From: Bacillota bacterium
Lineage (GTDB): Bacteria; Bacillota; Sulfobacillia; RBS10-35
Reading direction: 5' to 3'
Length of the DNA: 5,500 bases
Assembly (NCBI GenBank): GCA_029960865.1
Contig: JASBVX010000113.1
Coordinates: 1 to 5,500, forward strand
The notes under the pieces are model-generated. The model did not search any database, was not told where the DNA came from, and saw only the letters and a list, made by a program, of their open reading frames with translations. The position numbers and the translations under genes are program-made. The first letter of the stretch is position 1. Every line of letters begins with the position of its first letter. Positions 1 through 4,494 of the stretch are shown here, piece by piece.

Positions 1-468
1 AGCACCAAGTCGGTGCGGGCACGGGTGGCCAACCTGACGGAGTTTTTGCGGGAACCCCTCACGGTGGAGGACCTGCGCGGCCATCTCCTGCGCCACATCT
101 TCGGGGGATCGACCATTCCCACCTATGACCTTACCGCAAAGGACTGGGAGGCCATCCGCCAGATCGCCCAAGAGCGCTACGACAACTGGGAGTGGAACTT
201 CGGGCGTTCTCCAGCCTTCAACACCCAGACCGTCCGCAGGTTGGAGGGGGTGGGGACGGTGGATGTGCGCCTTTGGGTGGAAGAAGGGATCATCCGCAGC
301 TGCACCGTCTACGGCGACTTCTTCGGCATCCGGCCGGTAGAGGAACTGGAAGAGATCCTGACAGGGCTTCCCTACCGGAAAGAAGACCTGGGGAGGGCGT
401 TGGCGGATGTTCCCCTTTGGGAGTATGTGGCAGGGCTGGACAAGGAAACGTTTCTGAAGATTCTTTAA
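1..468 (+). CDS. lplA: Lipoate-protein ligase, C-terminal part (5' end outside window)
   Basis: This reading frame is open from base 1 and ends at TAA 466-468, so it is the last 155 residues of a longer protein. Lipoate-protein ligase activates lipoate with ATP and attaches it to lysines of lipoyl domains in 2-oxoacid dehydrogenases and the glycine cleavage H protein in the cytoplasm. The visible part matches residues 174-330 of the complete ligase directly downstream, with about 56% identity by hand count. It contains the VRARVAN segment, the IPTY/DW/RYxNWxWN block and the C-terminal accessory domain motif YGDFFG. The biotin/lipoate-ligase catalytic core lies upstream and cannot be judged. 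GTG at base 13 is an internal codon, not the start. The 46-base gap to the next gene suggests co-transcription. The divergence from its neighbour suggests an old duplication or a specialised partner. Confidence 0.88.
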   Translation, partial: STKSVRARVANLTEFLREPLTVEDLRGHLLRHIFGGSTIPTYDLTAKDWEAIRQIAQERYDNWEWNFGRSPAFNTQTVRRLEGVGTVDVRLWVEEGIIRSCTVYGDFFGIRPVEELEEILTGLPYRKEDLGRALADVPLWEYVAGLDKETFLKIL

Positions 469-473
469 AGCAG

Positions 474-494
474 AAGCTCAGGACCCATGAGCTT
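474..494 (+). repeat. Intercistronic hairpin between the two ligase genes
   Basis: A perfect 7-bp inverted repeat, AAGCTCA (474-480) and TGAGCTT (488-494), encloses a 7-base loop. It sits between the stop of the first ligase gene and the ribosome site of the second (500-506). No T-run follows, so it is unlikely to terminate transcription. It could be an RNA processing or stability element, or a chance repeat. Confidence 0.4.
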
Positions 495-514
495 ACCTTA
501 AGGAGGTGCCGCCC

Positions 515-1507
515 ATGATCTTTGTGGAAAATGGCCCCATCTTTGACCCCAGCATCAACCTGGCCATCGAGGAATATATCCTTCGCCACCTGGACAAAGA
601 GGAAACCTATCTCCTCTTTTACATCAACGATCCCTCCATCATCATCGGACGCAACCAGAACACCCTGGAGGAAATCGACGATGCCTACTGCAGGGAGCAA
701 GGCATCCACGTGGTGAGGCGCCTTTCGGGAGGAGGAGCTGTCTACCACGACCGGGGCAACTTGAATTTCAGCTTTATCACCAAGGATGACGGCCAGAGCT
801 TCATGAATTTTAGGAAGTTCACCGAGCCGGTGGTGGAGGCCCTGCGGGATCTGGGAGTGCCGGCGGAGCTGACAGGCCGCAACGACATCCAGGTGGGAGA
901 GCGAAAGATTTCAGGAAATGCCCAATTCACCACGGGGGGGCGCATGTTCAGCCACGGCACCCTGATGCTGTCGGTGGATCTGAATCGGGTGTCGAAGGCG
1001 TTGCGGCCCAAGGCGGAAAAGTTCCAGTCCAAGAGCACCAAGTCGGTGCGGGCACGGGTGGCCAACATCAACGAGTTTCTGGAAACGCCCATGGCCGTCG
1101 AGGAATTCCGCCAGCATCTCCTGAACCACATCTTCAAAGGAGGGGAGATCCCTACGTACCGTCTGACGGAAGAGGACTGGGCCATCATCCGCCAGATCTC
1201 GGCGGAGCGCTACGGCAACTGGGATTGGAACTATGGCCATTCCCCCGTCTTCAACGTGCAGGGCTCCCAGCGGATCGAAGGGGTAGGCTCCATCGATGTC
1301 CGCCTCCTGGTGGAAAAGGGGTTGATCAAGAACTGCACCATCTACGGGGATTTCTTCGGCACAAGGCCTGTTTCGGAGTTTCAGCAGCTCCTGGAAGGGG
1401 TGCGCTACGAACCGGAGGCCATCCTGGAGGTGCTCCGGGGGGTCAACCTGAAAGAATACTTCGGACCGGTGGATGCCGAGGAATTCTTCAGCCTCATCTA
1501 CGGATAA
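515..1507 (+). CDS. lplA: Lipoate-protein ligase (complete)
   Basis: A 330-residue ATP-dependent lipoate-protein ligase, close to the length of E. coli LplA. It activates lipoate to lipoyl-AMP and transfers it to lipoyl-domain lysines. Visible motifs are the family signature RRLSGGGAVYHD at residues 68-79 running into GNLNFSF (81-87), GRNDI at 121-125, KISGNAQ at 131-137 with the probable catalytic Lys131, HGTLML at 147-152, and a C-terminal accessory domain with YGDFFG at 277-282. ATG 515 is chosen because AAGGAGG at 500-506 lies 8 bases upstream; the in-frame GTG at 506 overlaps that site. It is the second of two tandem ligase genes and is followed 13 bases later by a strong terminator, so the pair ends one transcription unit. 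LplA, LplJ and octanoyl/lipoyl transferase relatives share this fold, so exact substrate use is inferred. Confidence 0.93.
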   Translation: MIFVENGPIFDPSINLAIEEYILRHLDKEETYLLFYINDPSIIIGRNQNTLEEIDDAYCREQGIHVVRRLSGGGAVYHDRGNLNFSFITKDDGQSFMNFRKFTEPVVEALRDLGVPAELTGRNDIQVGERKISGNAQFTTGGRMFSHGTLMLSVDLNRVSKALRPKAEKFQSKSTKSVRARVANINEFLETPMAVEEFRQHLLNHIFKGGEIPTYRLTEEDWAIIRQISAERYGNWDWNYGHSPVFNVQGSQRIEGVGSIDVRLLVEKGLIKNCTIYGDFFGTRPVSEFQQLLEGVRYEPEAILEVLRGVNLKEYFGPVDAEEFFSLIYG

Positions 1508-1520
1508 AGGTCCCTTGCCA

Positions 1521-1550
1521 AACCCGCCCCCAGAGGGCGGGTTTTTTGTT
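1521..1550 (+). terminator. Rho-independent terminator after the lipoate ligase genes
   Basis: A perfect 9-bp GC-rich stem, AACCCGCCC (1521-1529) with GGGCGGGTT (1535-1543), has a 5-base loop. It is followed by TTTTTTGTT at 1542-1550. It lies 13 bases after the ligase stop codon and separates this unit from the metal-transport genes. Confidence 0.93.
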
Positions 1551-1577
1551 GCGCCTTTTCAATCTCAGTCATACACT
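1549..1577 (+). promoter_or_regulatory. Candidate sigma-A promoter for mntH
   Basis: TTGCGC (1549-1554, 3/6 match to TTGACA) and TACACT (1572-1577, 4/6 match to TATAAT) are separated by 17 bases. The -35 element overlaps the T-run of the upstream terminator. The predicted transcription start near 1584 falls inside the candidate operator that follows. Matches are weak; support comes from the ideal spacing and position before a new transcription unit. Confidence 0.35.
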
Positions 1578-1585
1578 GGTTTTAG

Positions 1586-1603
1586 TTTTAGTCGCGTCTA
1601 AAA
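1586..1603 (+). promoter_or_regulatory. Palindromic operator candidate for the DtxR/MntR regulator
   Basis: TTTTAGTCGCGTCTAAAA is an 18-base palindrome symmetric at 16 of 18 positions: TTTTAG and CTAAAA arms around a CGCG core. It ends in the mntH ribosome site region, 11 bases before ATG 1615. AT-rich arms around a short core are typical of DtxR/MntR-family operators, although this sequence is not identical to the recalled B. subtilis MntR box. A second TTTTAG (1580-1585) directly precedes the left arm. MntR-metal binding here would block transcription or ribosome loading. Confidence 0.5.
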
Positions 1604-1614
1604 GGGGGTTGGAT

Positions 1615-2889
1615 ATGGAAGCCGGTGTTTCCACCTATGCCCGGGGCGAAGAAGCGCTGGCCCGCCGCCAGAAAGGATGGAAAGGGATCCTTCCCTTTCT
1701 GGGGCCCGCCTTCATTGCGTCGGTGGCCTACATCGACCCGGGAAATTACGCCACCAACATCGCGGCCGGCACCCAGTACGGGTATCGCCTGCTTTGGGTG
1801 GTGCTGGCGGCCAACCTCATGGCCGTTCTCATCCAGAGCCTTTCCATGAAGCTGGGGCTGGTGACGGGAAAAGATCTGGCGGAGCTGATCCGGGATCGGA
1901 ATTCTCCCTGGGTGGGGTGGATTCTCTGGGTGCAGGGGGAAATCGTGGTCATCTTTACCGATCTGGCGGAGTTTTTGGGAGGCACCCTGGGGATCCATCT
2001 TCTCTTTGGCCTCGATCTTCTCACCAGCGCCATCATCGCCACGGCCATCGCCTTCTTGCTATTGGAATTCCAGCGTCTGGGGGTTAGGCCCCTGGAAGCG
2101 GTGATTACTCTTTTGGTCTTTGTGGTGACCTTTGCCTTCGTGGTGGAGATGTTCCTGTCCCACTTCCACGTCAAAGAAGCCTTGGCCGGCATGCTCATCC
2201 CCTCCTTTCCCGGGCCCGATGCCCCATTCCTGGCGGCGGGGATTTTGGGGGCCACCGTCATTCCCCATGCCATCTACCTCCACTCCGCCCTGACCAAACG
2301 GCGGATCGTCGGCGAAACAGAGGAAGAGAAGAACCATATCTACAAGAAATACCTCTGGGATGTGGGCATCGCCATGGGGATTGCCGCCATCATCAACATG
2401 AGCATGCTGGTGGTGGCGGCGGCCCTCTTTGCACCCCATGGGGTTTCCCCCCGCGAGCTGGATGAAGCCCATCACTGGCTGGGGGTACTGCTAGGGCCGG
2501 CCGCCGCCTTTCTCTTCGCTCTGGGTTTGACGGCCTCGGGTCTCAGCAGTTCGTCCGTGGGAATTCTTTCGGGGGATGTGATCATGAGGGGTTTCATCCA
2601 CCGCCACATCCCTCTTTATCTGCGCAGGGCCCTTTCCACCATCCCGCCCTTTTTCATCATTCTCACGGGACGGAGCGCCAGCGAGATGCTCCTCATCAGC
2701 CAGGTGGTGCTGTCCTTCGGCATCGGGATCGCCCTGATTCCCCTCCTGCGTTACACGGGGAGCAAGGCCATCATGGGGTCCCTTCACAATCGGTTCATCA
2801 CCCAGCTCCTCACCTATGTGGTGGCGGCCATCGTTCTGGCTCTCAACGGGTATATTCTATGGATGGCACTGCACGGCATCGAAGTCTGA
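1615..2889 (+). CDS. mntH: NRAMP-family (MntH-like) divalent metal transporter
   Basis: A 424-residue inner-membrane protein with about 11 hydrophobic segments, typical of proton-coupled NRAMP metal importers. TM1 carries the metal-binding DPGN motif (Asp41, Asn44). TM3 has the conserved TDLAE block, and TM6 has GATVIPHAIYLHSAL. Oddly, the TM6 motif usually reads MPH and its Met is a metal ligand; here it is Ile216 (codon 2260-2262). In the later GQSS-type motif Gln is replaced by Leu310 (GLSSSS), which I recall also occurring in some actinobacterial MntH proteins. ATG 1615 follows AAGGGGG (1602-1608) by 6 bases; the frame is open far upstream inside the ligase gene, but those codons belong to that gene's shadow. 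The mntR gene starts 21 bases downstream, which favours manganese or iron transport. The altered ligands leave another metal, such as magnesium, possible. Confidence 0.9.
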   Translation: MEAGVSTYARGEEALARRQKGWKGILPFLGPAFIASVAYIDPGNYATNIAAGTQYGYRLLWVVLAANLMAVLIQSLSMKLGLVTGKDLAELIRDRNSPWVGWILWVQGEIVVIFTDLAEFLGGTLGIHLLFGLDLLTSAIIATAIAFLLLEFQRLGVRPLEAVITLLVFVVTFAFVVEMFLSHFHVKEALAGMLIPSFPGPDAPFLAAGILGATVIPHAIYLHSALTKRRIVGETEEEKNHIYKKYLWDVGIAMGIAAIINMSMLVVAAALFAPHGVSPRELDEAHHWLGVLLGPAAAFLFALGLTASGLSSSSVGILSGDVIMRGFIHRHIPLYLRRALSTIPPFFIILTGRSASEMLLISQVVLSFGIGIALIPLLRYTGSKAIMGSLHNRFITQLLTYVVAAIVLALNGYILWMALHGIEV

Positions 2890-2910
2890 CCGGGAAGGGA
2901 GGTGGGCTCG

Positions 2911-3606
2911 ATGGAAAAGAAAGACGAGATGGTTCCGGGGCGGGCGATGGAGGATTACCTGGCCGATATCTTCCGGCTCCAGAAGGAATCTCAGGATCCC
3001 CATACGGCGGTGGCCACTCAGGAGGTAGCGCAAAGGCGCAAAGTGTCGGCGGCATCCACCACCGCCATGTTCAAACGGCTGGCGAGGGAAGGCCTGGTGG
3101 CCTACCGGGAATACCAGGGTGTCACCTTGACCCCCAGGGGGGAACAGATGGCCCTGCAGGTCCTTCGGCGCCACCGGATCGTGGAGCGGTTTCTCACCGA
3201 TATCCTGGGGATTTCTTGGGAAGAGGTGGATGAGATGGCCCACCAGATGGAGCATGCTCTTCCCGACCCGGTGGTGGATGCCATGGAACGGTACCTGGGA
3301 GATCCTCGCACCTGCCCCCACGGGTTTCCCATCCCTGATCGCCAGGGCTATGTGGATCCTCTTCCTCGCCAGACCCTGGCCCAGGTGGAACCGGGCCAGC
3401 AGGCGGTGATTTCCCACGTGGATGAGCGCGTGGAAGGGCTTTTGGCGCGCCTTGCCCAGATGGATCTTCACCCGGGCACCATCCTCAAGGTGCTGGGAAG
3501 GGACCCTCTGGATGATCTCCTCGTGGTGGAAGCCAGGGGCAGCCGCATGACCCATCTCATCGGCCCCAGGATGGCTGCGGGGATTTTCGTACGCCCCTTG
3601 GATTAG
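2911..3606 (+). CDS. mntR: DtxR/MntR-family metal-dependent transcriptional regulator
   Basis: A 231-residue cytoplasmic regulator with an N-terminal winged helix-turn-helix (about 12-80), a metal-binding dimerisation domain (about 85-145) and a C-terminal FeoA/SH3-like domain (about 153-230). It therefore has the long DtxR/IdeR architecture rather than the short B. subtilis MntR form. Probable metal ligands by alignment from memory are Asp15 (in MEDYL, as in MntR), His88 (RRHRIVERF), and His111, Glu114 and His115 (HQMEH). His111 occupies the position of DtxR Cys102 or MntR Glu99; MntR Glu11 aligns with Ala18. CPHGFPIP (135-142) is typical of the family. ATG 2911 is chosen because GGGAGG (2897-2902) lies 8 bases before it; the in-frame GTG at 2902 overlaps that site. 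Coupling to mntH implies metal-responsive repression of uptake, probably by Mn2+, but iron or another metal is not excluded. Confidence 0.86.
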   Translation: MEKKDEMVPGRAMEDYLADIFRLQKESQDPHTAVATQEVAQRRKVSAASTTAMFKRLAREGLVAYREYQGVTLTPRGEQMALQVLRRHRIVERFLTDILGISWEEVDEMAHQMEHALPDPVVDAMERYLGDPRTCPHGFPIPDRQGYVDPLPRQTLAQVEPGQQAVISHVDERVEGLLARLAQMDLHPGTILKVLGRDPLDDLLVVEARGSRMTHLIGPRMAAGIFVRPLD

Positions 3607-3624
3607 CTCAGGTATCATGGGGAC

Positions 3625-4053
3625 ATGGAACCCAATCTGAAAGCGGGCAGAGGCGCCCTGGCCTTGTCTCTTACCGCCACCCGCAGCGAAGAAGAAGCTG
3701 TCCGGCGCTCTTTGAGGGAAGAAGGCATCCTTGCAGCAGCCACCGATTTTGGTGGCAGCATGCCGGACGTCATCTCCGGTACGGTGCAAAAGGCCGTGGT
3801 GGCTGCCCGCCGGGAGGGCGTGGTGGCCGATATCCACCCCCATACGGGGGCGGTGGCGGGAAGCGCCCGGGAGGCCCTTCTCCAGGTGGCCTCCAAAGCC
3901 CTTGGCTTCAATGTGGGGGGAAAGGTGGCCATTGCCCGCTACGGGGAACATCTGGTGGTGGCTGTCTTCGTGGGAGTGGGGCTCCTCCACTTGGATGATG
4001 TGGCAGTAGGGCTGGCCCATAGGGCGATTCCCTCTTATGGAGGAGAGGGATAA
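3625..4053 (+). CDS. HutP-family RNA-binding regulator-like protein
   Basis: A 142-residue protein resembling HutP, the B. subtilis antiterminator that binds L-histidine, Mg2+ and NAG triplets in hut mRNA. The similarity spans the whole length: an early ALALSLT strand, FGGSM (42-46), KAVVAARREGVV (56-67), SAREAL (80-85), VGGKVAIARYGEHLVVAV (97-114) and VAVGLAHRAI (126-135). By alignment from memory the B. subtilis metal ligands His73 and His77 correspond to Gly75 and Gly79, although His71 and His73 lie nearby. No histidine-utilisation gene is present in the window. ATG 3625 is the first plausible start after the mntR stop, 18 bases away in the same frame. The ribosome site is poor (CAGG at 3609-3612), so translation may depend on coupling to mntR. 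Clostridial genomes carry similar orphan HutP-like proteins; the ligand and RNA target are unknown. Confidence 0.75.
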   Translation: MEPNLKAGRGALALSLTATRSEEEAVRRSLREEGILAAATDFGGSMPDVISGTVQKAVVAARREGVVADIHPHTGAVAGSAREALLQVASKALGFNVGGKVAIARYGEHLVVAVFVGVGLLHLDDVAVGLAHRAIPSYGGEG

Positions 4054-4293
4054 CTCCCGGCCCCTGCCAACGCCCTATCCGGGGCAAAGGCCCTCTCGCG
4101 GCTATCCCTAGGCGGCCGATGGCCTTCAGGCCTTCAAGCCGAAGGCTTTCCCATGGTGATCGCGATAGGGGTGTGCAGGCCCAAGCGGCCCCGCTTCTCT
4201 CCGATTTCCTTTTGTTCCAGAGCAGCCTCGCGGTTGGCCTGCGAAGGGTTTTTCCTCTTGGCGGCCCTCAAGTATTCCCCGGGCAACTTTCGC
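4054..4293. other. Gene-poor intergenic stretch after the HutP-like gene
   Basis: No convincing gene is seen here. It contains a tandem 8-base repeat (GGCCTTCA at 4121-4128 and 4129-4136), a hairpin at 4128-4148, the palindrome ATCGCGAT (4159-4166), and small inverted repeats such as AAGCG/CGCTT (4183-4196) and GGCAA/TTGCC (4282-4298, just past the boundary). An 85-codon minus-strand frame (4134-4391) has hydrophilic, plausible-looking codons but no recognised product and no good ribosome site. Confidence 0.5.
4128..4150 (+). terminator. Weak candidate terminator for the mntH-mntR-hutP-like unit
   Basis: AGGCCTTC (4128-4135) pairs with GAAGGCTT (4141-4148), including one G-T pair, around the loop AAGCC. 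Only a short TTT follows. It sits about 75 bases after the HutP-like stop. It could equally be a fold within an uncharacterised element. Confidence 0.3.
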
Positions 4294-4322
4294 TTGCCTG
4301 TGAAGCCCCCTTTACCTAAGAT
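4294..4322 (+). promoter_or_regulatory. Candidate sigma-A promoter for the aroH-aroF leader
   Basis: TTGCCT (4294-4299, 4/6 match to TTGACA) and TAAGAT (4317-4322, 4/6 match to TATAAT) are separated by exactly 17 bases. A start near 4329 would begin the transcript at the first leader hairpin and give about 165 bases of untranslated leader before aroH. Confidence 0.4.
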
Positions 4323-4347
4323 GGACCTACGTCCAGCGGAAGCTGGC

Positions 4348-4366
4348 GGTAGAACGGTAGGGGCAG
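4348..4366 (+). repeat. NAG-triplet repeat, copy A
   Basis: GGTAGAACGGTAGGGGCAG matches copy B at 17 of 19 positions once a 2-base gap is allowed. It carries TAG (4350-4352), TAG (4358-4360) and CAG (4364-4366), spaced by 5 and 3 bases. HutP proteins bind series of NAG triplets in RNA. Confidence 0.6.
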
Positions 4367-4401
4367 CACCGGGCAAGGCCCGGAAGGTCACAGACAGGAA
4401 G

Positions 4402-4456
4402 AAAAGGCAGTACGGTAGGATGGCAGGTGTGCAACCCGTACCTATATGCCCTTTTT
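4402..4456 (+). terminator. Terminator-like hairpin P3 in the aroH leader
   Basis: AAAAGGCAGTACGG (4402-4415) can pair with CCGTAC (4436-4441), TGCC (4447-4450) and TTTTT (4452-4456), leaving the bulges CTATA and C and a 20-base loop. The A-run before and T-run after resemble a bidirectional terminator, but the stem is imperfect and the loop long. It may act as an attenuator. Confidence 0.35.
4406..4426 (+). repeat. NAG-triplet repeat, copy B
   Basis: This copy begins GGCAGTACGGTAGG and ends GGCAG, with two extra bases (AT) between those parts relative to copy A. It carries CAG (4408-4410), TAG (4416-4418) and CAG (4424-4426), evenly spaced by 5 bases. Its start is offset 58 bases from copy A, and its 5' part forms the left arm of leader hairpin P3. 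Confidence 0.6.
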
Positions 4457-4464
4457 CTGCTGTT

Positions 4465-4494
4465 GGCCTGCTGCCGGAAGGGAGCTGGCCTTTT
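4465..4494 (+). terminator. Hairpin P4: attenuator or ribosome-site sequestering hairpin
   Basis: GGCC-T-GCT-G-CC (4465-4475) pairs with GG-G-AGC-T-GGCC (4480-4490) around a GGAA loop, with two single mismatches. TTTT follows (4491-4494). The loop and right arm contain AAGGGAG (4478-4484), the best ribosome site for aroH, and the T-run overlaps the likely TTG start. Folding could therefore end transcription or hide the ribosome site. Confidence 0.4.

Larger units (their letters stand above)
4327..4492 (+). promoter_or_regulatory. Candidate structured leader RNA of aroH-aroF
   Basis: This stretch is dense in base-paired elements in the sense direction. P1 pairs CTAC (4327-4330) with GTAG (4349-4352) and CCAGC with GCTGG around a GGAA loop (4333-4346). 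P2 is CCGGGC/GCCCGG (4369-4383) with an AAG loop. P3 pairs GGCA-GTACGG (4406-4415) with CCGTAC (4436-4441) and TGCC (4447-4450), followed by five T. P4 (4465-4490) has a GGAA loop, is followed by four T, and contains the aroH ribosome site. Two repeats carrying NAG triplets lie within it. GGCAGG in the P3 loop (4422-4427) can pair with CCTGC or CTGCC (4467-4475) in P4, so alternative folds are possible. No T-box, SAM, TPP, cobalamin or cyclic-di-GMP consensus was recognised. A regulatory leader is inferred. Confidence 0.45.

Noticed and set aside
506..514. GTG 506 as start of the complete lipoate ligase
   Set aside because: It overlaps the ribosome site itself; ATG 515 has ideal spacing and fits family length.
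1225..1614. N-terminal extension of the mntH frame back to 1225
   Set aside because: The frame is open by chance inside the ligase gene and across the terminator. The NRAMP start is set by ATG 1615 with its ribosome site.
2902..2910. GTG 2902 as start of the metalloregulator
   Set aside because: It overlaps the GGGAGG ribosome site that correctly serves ATG 2911.
2857..4020. 387-codon open frame on the minus strand
   Set aside because: It lies opposite mntR and the HutP-like gene, both clearly coding, and its translation is rich in His, Gly and Pro with no recognisable domain. It is a GC-rich antisense shadow.
4134..4391. Minus-strand 85-codon frame as a gene
   Set aside because: No recognised family, no clear ribosome site, and it overlaps the proposed leader RNA. 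Kept only as a point to check.
4369..4396. Signal recognition particle RNA-like GGCCCGGAAGG segment
   Set aside because: It recalls the conserved CCGGAAGG tip, but the flanking AGCAG and the long paired arms of SRP RNA are absent. The GGAA here flanks a separate 6-bp hairpin.
4300..4492. T-box leader for an aromatic amino acid
   Set aside because: The conserved T-box sequence (GGGTGGTACCGCG-like) and its antiterminator arrangement were not found.
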